Source: UBA2108 sp002713215
GTDB lineage: Bacteria > Bacteroidota > Bacteroidia > Flavobacteriales_G > Salibacteraceae
Length of the DNA: 23,124 nt
Assembly: GCA_937891015.1 (NCBI GenBank)
Contig: CALAPY010000065.1
Span: 1 to 23,124 of the forward strand
Direction of reading: 5' to 3'
Positions 15,980 through 23,124 of the stretch are shown here, in pieces. Each line of letters opens with the position of its first letter. Position 1 is the first letter of the stretch. The notes beneath the pieces were generated by a model, which ran no database searches, was not told the origin of the DNA, and saw only the letters and a list, made by a program, of their open reading frames with translations. Both the position numbers and the translations under genes were made by a program.

Positions 15980-15995
15980 AATTTTATTACATTTG
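15968..15995 (+). promoter_or_regulatory. predicted promoter upstream of greA (-33 TTG, 17-base spacer, TACATTTG)
   Basis: TTG (15968-15970) and TACATTTG (15988-15995) are 17 bases apart and match both halves of the Bacteroidota promoter. It overlaps the last codons of the PorV-like gene. Transcription would begin near 16001, immediately before the terminator hairpin at 16008, so the hairpin would lie in the greA leader. Confidence 0.5.
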
Positions 15996-16007
15996 AACTT
16001 GATTTAG

Positions 16008-16041
16008 GAGTCTCCTACGATGTGGGAGATTCTTTTTTTTT
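16008..16041 (+). terminator. intrinsic terminator after the PorV-like gene and inside the presumed greA leader
   Basis: An 11-bp stem, GAGTCTCCTAC (16008-16018) against GTGGGAGATTC (16022-16032) with two G-U pairs, has a 3-base loop and is followed by nine T residues. It ends the receptor/surface-protein operon and may also act as an attenuator for transcripts starting at the promoter just upstream. Confidence 0.85.
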
Positions 16042-16069
16042 GCATAAACCCAATATGAATTAATTGGTC

Positions 16070-16543
16070 ATGGGAAAAGTTACGTATTACACAGAGGAAG
16101 GTATAAAAAAACTTCGGGACGAAATTCACGAATTGGAATCAGTAGAAAGGCCAAAGATTTCACAACAAATTGCCGAGGCTCGCGATAAAGGTGATTTATC
16201 AGAAAATGCTGAGTATGATGCAGCAAAAGAAGCACAAGGCCTATTGGAAATGAAAATATCCAAGCTTAAGAATTTACTAAGCAATGCCCGGCTAGTCGAT
16301 GAAAGTCAACTTGACACCTCCAAAGCACTTATCTTATCCACGGTTGCTATTGAAAATGTGGCCAATGGAATGAAAATGACCTATACCCTGGTGGCAGAAA
16401 ATGAACAAGACCTTAAGGCCAAAAAAATTAGCGTAGAATCTCCCATTGGTAAGGGACTATTGGGAAAATCAGTAGGAGACATAGCCGAGATAAGCATTCC
16501 AGCGGGTAAAATGCAACTTAAAATTCTTGATATTTCCAGGTAG
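16070..16543 (+). CDS. greA: transcription elongation factor GreA
   Basis: This 157-residue cytosolic factor enters the RNA polymerase secondary channel and stimulates cleavage of backtracked RNA. The N-terminal coiled coil (about 1-75) carries the tip motif ARDKGDLSENAEYD with the conserved acidic pair Asp42 and Glu45. The C-terminal FKBP-like domain includes SPIGKGLLGKSVGDIAEISIPAG. Length is normal for GreA. ATG 16070 (MGKVTYYTEEG) is preferred over TTG 16064, which adds two residues. The stop overlaps the GTG start of the HIT gene by one base (TAGTG), so the two are cotranscribed and probably translationally coupled. Its leader may hold a terminator that limits its own transcription. Confidence 0.96.
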   Translation: MGKVTYYTEEGIKKLRDEIHELESVERPKISQQIAEARDKGDLSENAEYDAAKEAQGLLEMKISKLKNLLSNARLVDESQLDTSKALILSTVAIENVANGMKMTYTLVAENEQDLKAKKISVESPIGKGLLGKSVGDIAEISIPAGKMQLKILDISR

Positions 16544-16935
16544 TGTCAAGTATTTTCACTAAAATAATTAAGGGTGAAATTCCTTGCTATAAAGTAGCAG
16601 AAAATGAGCACTGCATTGCCTTTTTGGACATTTTTCCATTGCAGAAGGGACATACACTAGTCATTCCAAAAAAGGAAACCGATAAGCTGTTCGATCTGGA
16701 CTCAGAAACCTATTCCGAGTTATTATCTTTCACGCACAAGATTGCTAAAGGTCTTGAAAAGGCTATCAGTTGCAATCGAGTTGGAATGGCTGTAGTTGGT
16801 TTCGAAGTTCCACATGCCCATATTCATCTCATTCCAATCAACAACATGGATGACATGAATTTTAGCAATCAAAAGCTTAAATTAGGGCCGCAAGAGTTTA
16901 TTTCTATTGCCGACTCGATTAAAAGTGCGCTTTAA
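16543..16935 (+). CDS. HIT-family protein (histidine-triad nucleotide hydrolase/transferase)
   Basis: This 130-residue cytosolic HIT-fold protein has the signature HAHIHLI (91-97), with His93 as the expected nucleophile, and the family N-terminus SIFTKIIKGEIPCYKVAENEHCIAFLDIFPLQKGHTLVIPKKE. HINT-type members hydrolyse adenosine phosphoramidates and related nucleotide conjugates; the exact substrate is not readable. The start is GTG at 16543, overlapping the greA TAG by one base; it gives the standard start of the family, so this overlap is credible. It is the second gene of a greA-HIT operon. The 228-base gap that follows holds no recognisable gene and only a weak hairpin (ACCGTAA at 16981 against TTAACGGT at 16994). 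Confidence 0.94.
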   Translation: MSSIFTKIIKGEIPCYKVAENEHCIAFLDIFPLQKGHTLVIPKKETDKLFDLDSETYSELLSFTHKIAKGLEKAISCNRVGMAVVGFEVPHAHIHLIPINNMDDMNFSNQKLKLGPQEFISIADSIKSAL

Positions 16936-17163
16936 AACTATTCTGCCCAACTATAAGTCCATTTCGTAAATCCTAATGGTACCGTAAATTGACTTAACGG
17001 TTGCCCATTTAGGCGCTAATCAAAGTCAGTATTCCACTTATTTCATAATTAGTACCGCAGCTTAAAATCTCTTAACCTTCTGCAATTTAGAGACTTATTA
17101 AGCGGAATTAGCTCATCTACTTTATCAATTTGGTATGGTAAAATCCCTACTAATAATAAGGCT

Positions 17164-20100
17164 ATGGATAAAAAACTGATTTTCTTAACAATAATATTAT
17201 TTGCATCATACTCTGTTGCATTCTCTCATGTAGGCCCAACGAGGGGTAGTCGTGGAGGCACAAAACCGAATGGAAACTTAGCTGCTAATTGTTTACCTGC
17301 AGCCGCAGCAAATGAACTGAATATTAATAACACAAGAGCACTTATTCAAACCGGGGGAGACATGTGGTGGGATTTTACTTCCTCACAATACGAAATTCCA
17401 AAAAACTCGGGACATACATCATTATATGCAGGAGCCTTGTGGATGGGTGGGCGTGATGTTTCAGGGCAATTAAAAATAGCTGCCCAACGATTTAGAGGCG
17501 GCGGACAAGATTTCTGGACCGGTCCGTTGAGCACGGTTAATGCTGAAATCACTCAAGCCACCTGTGCAGAATATGACAAACATTTTCTAACTACCAGAAT
17601 CGATATTGCGAATTATGTAGCCTGGTTTGAACTAGGTAGAGAAGATGCTGCCAATGGCACCAACAAACAAGCCGAGCTCTTTCCTGATTACGCTCCTCCC
17701 AAAATTTTAAAAGAATGGCCTGCGCACGGTAGAGATTATGCGCCTTATAACGAAGATTATAATCTTGCACCATTTGTAGACGTTGACAACGACGGAGAAT
17801 ATAACCCTGATAACGGTGACTATCCTGCCTATGACTTAAATAACGAAGCAGATTGCAAAACTCGAATCGTAAATATTTATGGTGACCAAAACCTTTGGTG
17901 GGTTTTTAATGACAAGGGAAACATACATACAGAAACCGGATCCGCCTCTATTGGCATGGAAATACGAGCACAGGCCTTTGCCTTTGCAACTAACGACGAG
18001 ATTAATAACATGACTTTTTACAACTATGAATTGGTAAATCGTTCAACATTTACACTTACCGAAACCTACTTTGGTCAATGGGTTGACGCTGATTTAGGTT
18101 GTTCTGAAGACGACTACGTTGGATGTGATGTTCAGCGTGGCTTAGGTTACTGCTACAATGGCGACAACTATGATGAAGATTGTAGAGGAGCAACAGGCTA
18201 TGGAAACATTCCACCAGCTATAGGTGTCGATTTTTTTCAAGGCCCATTTCAGGATGCTGATGGAAAAGACAATCCATTGACATTAAATTATTCTGAAGCA
18301 ATCGCCGACTCTGGTATTCCATACAAGGGGATTGGTATAGGCTACGGAGATGGCTTTATTGACAATGAACGTTTTGGAATGAGAAAGTTCCTTTACCACG
18401 ACCGAACAAAAACCTTTCCCTTACAAGATCCGGTAAGGGGCACAGAATACTACAATTACCTGAGAAGCCTTTGGCGCGACGGATCTCGAATGGTATACGG
18501 TGGAAATGGGCATGTAAGTTCAGGTGGAACGGTAGAAGCTGATTACTTATTTCCAGGAGATACCGATCCCATTGGTTGGGGAACCGGTGGAATTATCCAA
18601 GAGCCTTGGACCGAAGCGACTGTTCCCAACCCTCCCGGTGACAGAAGGTTTGTCCAAAGTGCCGGACCTTTCGTACTCCAGCCCGGAGCTGTAAACAACA
18701 TTACTGTTGGCGTAGTTTGGGCACGGGCAACCAATGGAGATAACCTGAGTTCCGTAGAAGCATTACGAAGAGCTGATGATAAAACACAGGCCTTATTTGA
18801 TGATTGTTTTAAACTTATTAACGGTCCCGATGCTCCAGACTTGCTTATTACCGAATTAAAAAATGAATTAATCCTAATTCTGGAAAACCGTGTCATATCG
18901 AACAATTACAACGAATCATACATTGAACAAAATGCTGCATTAATCCCTCCAGCCGAAGACTCTCTTTCACCGGAAGAGGAAAAAGAATATAAAACCTATC
19001 GGTTTCAGGGGTACAAAATCTACCAGGTGGTTGATAACACCATTGGAGCGAATGACCTGGATGATATAGACAAGGCCCGGCTAATAGCTCAAGTGGATAT
19101 AAAGGATTCAATTACACGAATTATCAATTATTACAAAGACAATAGCCTTGGAGGAATCTTTGTGCCAAAAATGGAAGTTGATGGAGAAAATAAAGGCATT
19201 CGAAAATCATTTAAAATCACCCAGGATGCATTTGCTCAAGGCGATAACAAACTAATTAATCATAAGGCCTACTATTTTATGGCCATATCGTATGCTAACA
19301 ACCCAAATTCTGGCGAAATTCCCTATCTGGGAAGTAGAAAAGCAGCATCAGGTCCGATTAAATCCGTTAAAGGAATACCTCATAATATCAAATTTCAAAA
19401 TAATGGAACCATTCTTCGATCAAAGTATGGAGACGGAGTTGAAGTTACCCGAATTGAGGGTGCTGGAAATGGAGGTAATTCTCTTGAATTAAAGCAAGAA
19501 ACCATTGATGAGATTCTTACCCATGGTAAAGCAGATACGTTGAAATACGTAAAAGGAGCCGGTCCAATTAGCATTAAAGTCGTTGACCCCATAAAAGTTA
19601 AACCCGGAGATTTTACAATTTGGTTCCAGGATTCTACTTCGGTGGGAGACTTAAGCAACGCGTATTGGCAGATAACAGGAAATCAACTCAAGGACACCAT
19701 TCGATCTACCAAATCAATTGCCGTAGGTTCGGAAACCATTATTCCGGAATTAGGAATAAGTTTAACCATTGGACAATCTAATAAACCCGGAAGCAAGGAA
19801 AATAGAAATACCAATCAAGGCATTCTTTCTGTTAGTTATGAATTTCAAGATTCATCCTCACAATGGTTACGTGGCGTACCCGATAGAGATGGCACCACCA
19901 TGCTCAACTGGATTTTGAGCGGATCACAGGCTACTCAAGATGCGCCGAGGTCCAGAATAAACGAAAGTGATTATGACGACTGGAATTTTTACCAACGAGA
20001 CAGAGGAGGAAACCAGGCAGGAGTATTTGATAAAGTAGGTGCTGGGCTTGATGCAGGTCAAATTTGGGAACAACAATTATTTGGTGCCGTAGCTCCATTT

Positions 20101-21648
20101 CGATTGACCGCTCACAAGACTGGAAATGGTCCGGTTCCGGGATATTTGAATGCTATCGTCCAACATCAACCAGTTGTTGCTAAAGACATGAGACAAAACC
20201 TCTGGCTCTATGACTATACTACTTCCGGAACTGGTCGAAATATTGCTTACAACACAACCATAGATTCTATTAATCAATTAAACTACCTCAGTAGTATTAA
20301 CGTGGTGTTTACCTCAGACAAGTCAAAATGGACGCGTTGTCCTGTATTTGAGATGAGGGATAGCTTACACGAGTCTCAGGGAAATTCTATTCGGGGTCAG
20401 CTAAGGGATGCACCCTCTGTAGATAAAGACGGTAACCCGGCAACCGAAGGTGCAACCGCATCCGACAACCTAAATGATCCTGCGTATATTGGCGCCAGAG
20501 GAATGGGCTGGTTTCCCGGATATGCAATAAATCTAGAAACCGGGGAACGACTAAATATGGGCTTTGGAGAGGATTCGTGGCTAGCTGCAGAAAACGGACG
20601 TGATATGATTTGGAACCCGACGTCCCAATTAACAGAAGGTCCCTTAAACGAAATTAGAGCCGGCGGGATGCATATCATTTACATTTTCAGAAACAATGAA
20701 ATAGAAGATGAGGTATTCAATCCTGATTTAGCTGACCTCGATAATGTACTAAAGCCAATTCCGCACTACAACTTCAATCAAAACAAGCCTGAAAACAGAA
20801 TGCCTTCCTATGACCAGGGTAAATTTATTTACGATAAAATGAAAGATGTACACGGGTATTTATCAAAATTCAGTTTCTCAAACGACGCTGATCTAGTACA
20901 TATTAATAACGCCTCTGCTGTTTTCCGTGCAGGCATGTATGTCATTTTCCCCCTACTGGCAACCAACCATCAACTGCTTGAAACCGAAGCAACTGTAAAA
21001 ATCAGAATCAACAGGCCTTATCGCAATAGAGGCGCAGGAACTGATTATGTTAGTTATGGTAAATCCCTTGAAATCGGAGAAGAGTATTACGTTAACGCTG
21101 GCCCTATAAAAACCTATAATGCTACTGGAGATGAAGCCGTATATTATAGCGGTCAACACTTTAAAGCAACAAGCACCCATTGGTTACCTCAGTATAAAAA
21201 CCCGCTTTTTGGTGGAAATGATTCGAATAACGTTGTTATGAAGTCGATTAATGGTGGAAGACCTCTTTACAACTTCTCTACCACAGATATAGCAGCATCG
21301 TATAACAACACCGGTATTTTGCCGGACCTGTTAAGCGAAATTAGGGTAGTTCCCAATCCCTACTATGCCTATTCGCAATACGAAAGTGACAAATTGGATA
21401 ATCGCATTAAGATTATCAATTTGCCAAAGACATGTAATATTAGAATGTATACGGTCAATGGTACTTTGGTAAGAACCCTTAAGAAAGATGATGATTCCAT
21501 CACCTATTTGGAATGGGACTTAAAAAACCAATCCCGTATTCCAATTGCTTCAGGAATTTACGTTATTCATGTAGAAGCACCGGGCATTGGAGAAGCCATT
21601 CTAAAATGGATGGGGGTTATGAGACCTGTTGATCTCGATAATTTCTAA
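17164..21648 (+). CDS. giant secreted surface protein with C-terminal sorting-like domain (copy 2, orphan paralogue)
   Basis: This 1494-residue paralogue of the protein at 10376-14857 is similar along its whole length; by eye most residues are identical. It shares the signal peptide cut before HVGP, the Asp-rich loop (206-219), the cysteine cluster at 313, 321, 330 and 340, the NPYYAYSQ C-terminal domain and the identical RPVDLDNF end. Silent codon positions differ widely, so the duplication is old and the protein is under selection. Divergence is concentrated in a few surface-like segments, around nt 18405-18430, 20170-20250 and 20720-20775. Unlike copy 1 it has no adjacent receptor or PorV-like gene and must share those partners or use others. 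It is preceded by a 228-base gap without a clear TAnnTTTG element and ends 7 bases before the convergent ruvC stop, with no visible terminator. Function unknown. Confidence 0.85.
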   Translation: MDKKLIFLTIILFASYSVAFSHVGPTRGSRGGTKPNGNLAANCLPAAAANELNINNTRALIQTGGDMWWDFTSSQYEIPKNSGHTSLYAGALWMGGRDVSGQLKIAAQRFRGGGQDFWTGPLSTVNAEITQATCAEYDKHFLTTRIDIANYVAWFELGREDAANGTNKQAELFPDYAPPKILKEWPAHGRDYAPYNEDYNLAPFVDVDNDGEYNPDNGDYPAYDLNNEADCKTRIVNIYGDQNLWWVFNDKGNIHTETGSASIGMEIRAQAFAFATNDEINNMTFYNYELVNRSTFTLTETYFGQWVDADLGCSEDDYVGCDVQRGLGYCYNGDNYDEDCRGATGYGNIPPAIGVDFFQGPFQDADGKDNPLTLNYSEAIADSGIPYKGIGIGYGDGFIDNERFGMRKFLYHDRTKTFPLQDPVRGTEYYNYLRSLWRDGSRMVYGGNGHVSSGGTVEADYLFPGDTDPIGWGTGGIIQEPWTEATVPNPPGDRRFVQSAGPFVLQPGAVNNITVGVVWARATNGDNLSSVEALRRADDKTQALFDDCFKLINGPDAPDLLITELKNELILILENRVISNNYNESYIEQNAALIPPAEDSLSPEEEKEYKTYRFQGYKIYQVVDNTIGANDLDDIDKARLIAQVDIKDSITRIINYYKDNSLGGIFVPKMEVDGENKGIRKSFKITQDAFAQGDNKLINHKAYYFMAISYANNPNSGEIPYLGSRKAASGPIKSVKGIPHNIKFQNNGTILRSKYGDGVEVTRIEGAGNGGNSLELKQETIDEILTHGKADTLKYVKGAGPISIKVVDPIKVKPGDFTIWFQDSTSVGDLSNAYWQITGNQLKDTIRSTKSIAVGSETIIPELGISLTIGQSNKPGSKENRNTNQGILSVSYEFQDSSSQWLRGVPDRDGTTMLNWILSGSQATQDAPRSRINESDYDDWNFYQRDRGGNQAGVFDKVGAGLDAGQIWEQQLFGAVAPFRLTAHKTGNGPVPGYLNAIVQHQPVVAKDMRQNLWLYDYTTSGTGRNIAYNTTIDSINQLNYLSSINVVFTSDKSKWTRCPVFEMRDSLHESQGNSIRGQLRDAPSVDKDGNPATEGATASDNLNDPAYIGARGMGWFPGYAINLETGERLNMGFGEDSWLAAENGRDMIWNPTSQLTEGPLNEIRAGGMHIIYIFRNNEIEDEVFNPDLADLDNVLKPIPHYNFNQNKPENRMPSYDQGKFIYDKMKDVHGYLSKFSFSNDADLVHINNASAVFRAGMYVIFPLLATNHQLLETEATVKIRINRPYRNRGAGTDYVSYGKSLEIGEEYYVNAGPIKTYNATGDEAVYYSGQHFKATSTHWLPQYKNPLFGGNDSNNVVMKSINGGRPLYNFSTTDIAASYNNTGILPDLLSEIRVVPNPYYAYSQYESDKLDNRIKIINLPKTCNIRMYTVNGTLVRTLKKDDDSITYLEWDLKNQSRIPIASGIYVIHVEAPGIGEAILKWMGVMRPVDLDNF

Positions 21649-21655
21649 CTAAACG

Positions 21656-22201
21656 TTACTTTACTTTATCGGGGTTATTGGAAACAAAAGACTTCCAACT
21701 GTTATACTTCTTCTCTCCCCCATCGGCCCCGCCTTGAAAATAATGGCAAACCGCGGCTGCTAGCCCATCGGAAGCATCCAGGTGTTTTGGCATTTTTTCA
21801 ATTTTCAGCAAAGATTGAAGCATGGCGGCAACCTGTTCCTTACTAGCTGTTCCGTTTCCTGTAATCGATTGTTTAATTTTCCTGGGAGCATATTCGGTAA
21901 TTGGAATATTGCGGTAAAGTGCAGCTGCCATAGATACACCCTGTGCCCTACCCAATTTCAACATCGATTGCACATTTTTACCATAGAAAGGTGCTTCAAC
22001 AGCAAACTCATCCGGCTTGTATTCATCAATTATGGCTAGTGTTCTTTCAAATATTTTCTTCAATTTATCTGAATGATCGGGTAACTTGCTCAGATGAATA
22101 ACTCCAAAATTGAGCAATTCCATTTTTTTGCCCTTAACATGGATTAATCCGTAGCCCATAATAGTGGTACCCGGATCCATTCCTAAAATTACCTTATCCA
22201 T
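21656..22201 (-). CDS. ruvC: Holliday junction resolvase RuvC
   Basis: This 181-residue dimeric endonuclease cuts Holliday junctions symmetrically during recombination and repair, working with RuvAB. All four catalytic acids are visible: Asp9 in GMDPGT, Glu69 in AVEAPF, and Asp142 and Asp145 in HLDASDGLAAAVCH. The GKNVQSMLKLGRAQG and YAPRKIKQSITGNGTASKEQVAAM segments are standard for the family. The C-terminus (about 157-181) is a short extension beyond the resolvase core. The ATG at 22201 directly opens the conserved first strand. It is convergent with the giant-protein copy 2 and divergent from a membrane-protein gene with 50 bases between starts. No ruvA or ruvB is in the window. Confidence 0.96.
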   Translation of the reverse strand: MDKVILGMDPGTTIMGYGLIHVKGKKMELLNFGVIHLSKLPDHSDKLKKIFERTLAIIDEYKPDEFAVEAPFYGKNVQSMLKLGRAQGVSMAAALYRNIPITEYAPRKIKQSITGNGTASKEQVAAMLQSLLKIEKMPKHLDASDGLAAAVCHYFQGGADGGEKKYNSWKSFVSNNPDKVK

Positions 22202-22212
22202 AGTAAGATGAG

Positions 22213-22220
22213 TAAATTTG
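22213..22220 (+). promoter_or_regulatory. predicted -7 element for the membrane-protein gene
   Basis: TAAATTTG matches TAnnTTTG exactly and is 31 bases before the TTG start at 22252. No clear -33 TTG is seen at the usual distance. It sits in the 50-base divergent gap between this gene and ruvC. Confidence 0.55.
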
Positions 22221-22251
22221 TTCTTGCATTATCAACCCATTAGACATTCGC

Positions 22252-23124
22252 TTGAGCAATAAGAAACGAATTGGATATATTATCAAAATTGCAGTTATTC
22301 TGCTTTTGTTTGGTGCAATTTGGTACAAGGTTGCTAACAACCACAATTTAGAGGATATTAAAAATCTATTCCTTACCACCTTCAATTCAAACTCGGGAAA
22401 AGCATACCTGGGAATAGCACTATTGCTTATGCCCTTAAACTGGCTAATTGAAAGCCGTAAGTGGCAAATACTAATCAAAAAACTGGAAAGAATCTCGCTA
22501 TTCTATTCATTACAAGCGGTTTTGGCCGGAGTAACAGTAAGCGTTTTCACACCAAATAGAATTGGTGAATACGCAGGCCGGGTATTGCTTCTTAAGCACA
22601 AAAACAGAATTCAAGCTGCCTTGTCCACATTAATTAGTAGTGTTGGCCAAATGGTCGCCACCGTGGTATTCGGATCAATTTCCTTCTATTTCTATTACGT
22701 CCATTATGTTTCGAATCAGGCTTCCACCTGGATCGAGACCTATCTGATAATGCTAATTATAGTCCTTATCATTACCCTGTTTATTTTGTTTATCAGTTCC
22801 CCTACTCTATTTGGTCTATTAAAGAAAATAAAGGCTTTTAGACGATTCAGAAAATATGTTTCTTTCTTTAACCGATACACCGCAAAAGAACTAATCAAGA
22901 TCTTATTCTTAAGCCATTTAAGGTATGTGGTATACTCCTCTCAGTTCTTTGTTCTTTTACTGGCATTTCAGGTAAATATTGATATGTTCACCGGCTTTAT
23001 GCTTATTCCGCTAACCTTCTTTGCCATGACCATTATTCCAAGTGTAGCGCTTGCCGAGCTCGGAATTCGGGAAGCAGTGGCTTTGACCATAATTGGAATT
23101 AGTTCAGATAATGATCTGGGAATT
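22252..23124 (+). CDS. integral membrane protein of the lysylphosphatidylglycerol synthase TM-region family (UPF0104), 3' end cut by the window
   Basis: The reading frame is open from 22216 to the last base; from TTG 22252 it gives 291 residues and no stop, so the C-terminus lies outside the window. Several hydrophobic segments are visible: IIKIAVILLLFGAIWY, YLGIALLLMPLNWLIE, a long one around YLIMLIIVLIITLFILF, and further ones to the end. The segment VFTPNRIGEYAGRVLLLKHK matches the conserved P-x-R-I-G-E motif of the MprF/AglD-type flippase domain (PF03706 family), which in MprF moves lipids across the membrane. A catalytic synthase domain is not seen. TTG is chosen because no ATG exists upstream in frame and SNKKRIGYIIK makes a normal cytosolic start. 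Substrate unknown. Confidence 0.8.
   Translation, partial: MSNKKRIGYIIKIAVILLLFGAIWYKVANNHNLEDIKNLFLTTFNSNSGKAYLGIALLLMPLNWLIESRKWQILIKKLERISLFYSLQAVLAGVTVSVFTPNRIGEYAGRVLLLKHKNRIQAALSTLISSVGQMVATVVFGSISFYFYYVHYVSNQASTWIETYLIMLIIVLIITLFILFISSPTLFGLLKKIKAFRRFRKYVSFFNRYTAKELIKILFLSHLRYVVYSSQFFVLLLAFQVNIDMFTGFMLIPLTFFAMTIIPSVALAELGIREAVALTIIGISSDNDLGI

Noticed and set aside
16064..16069. TTG start two codons before the greA ATG
   Set aside because: ATG 16070 gives the normal GreA N-terminus; nothing supports the extension.
16978..17001. Weak hairpin after the HIT gene (ACCGTAA against TTAACGGT, plus GGTACC palindrome)
   Set aside because: Stem has a bulge and no T run follows; not convincing as a terminator or operator.
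21415..21535. Near-identical DNA patch between the two giant genes near their 3' ends (against about 14626-14746), possible gene conversion
   Set aside because: Identical runs here are only about 15-17 bases, and runs of about 20 bases also occur elsewhere (for example in the cysteine-cluster region), so the patch is not clearly different from background conservation without a sliding-window calculation.
10376..21648. The two giant genes as flanks of a composite mobile element
   Set aside because: The genes between them are ordinary chromosomal genes (PorV-like, greA, HIT), there is no transposase or terminal inverted repeat, and silent divergence is too high for a recent event.

Overview
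The window looks like chromosomal DNA of an AT-rich member of the Bacteroidota (Flavobacteriia/Cytophagia-like). The evidence is a Bacteroidota-type putative porin, a TonB-dependent receptor with an N-terminal carboxypeptidase-regulatory-like domain, a PorV/PorQ-family barrel, very large secreted proteins with a C-terminal sorting-like domain, a bacterial GGGP-synthase-type enzyme, and several exact matches to the Bacteroidota promoter element TAnnTTTG a short distance before start codons. Ribosome binding sites are weak or absent throughout, as is usual in this phylum. I see no transposase, integrase, CRISPR array or tRNA gene, and no stretch above 300 bases lacks a gene.

Layout. Positions 1-71 hold the 3' end of a 5S rRNA and its terminator, the tail of an rRNA operon. 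Next comes a putative outer-membrane porin (129-2063, +). Convergent to it is a tight three-gene operon on the minus strand: 4'-phosphopantetheinyl transferase, geranylgeranylglyceryl/heptaprenylglyceryl phosphate synthase, and a divergent ThiE/TenI-fold protein (4077 down to 2056). Divergent from that operon is ahcY (S-adenosylhomocysteine hydrolase), which ends in a perfect palindromic terminator shared with a small minus-strand lipoprotein of apparent Rieske fold that has lost most cluster ligands. A short Lys-rich exported protein is divergent from the lipoprotein.

The centre of the window (6494-15979) is a 9.5-kb operon that I regard as the most interesting unit: a 1284-residue TonB-dependent receptor, a 1493-residue secreted protein of unknown function, and a PorV/PorQ-family outer-membrane barrel. 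By analogy with PorV in the type IX secretion system, these may form or assemble a cell-surface complex. After greA and a HIT-family hydrolase comes a second 1494-residue copy of the large secreted protein (17164-21648), without its own receptor or barrel. The two copies are strongly conserved in protein but heavily diverged at silent positions, which points to an old duplication kept by selection.

The right edge has ruvC (minus, convergent to the second large gene) and, divergent from it, the first 291 codons of an integral membrane protein of the lysylphosphatidylglycerol-synthase TM-region family, cut by the window end.

The greA leader may carry a promoter followed at once by an intrinsic terminator. 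This resembles the E. coli greA leader, which makes short terminated RNAs.
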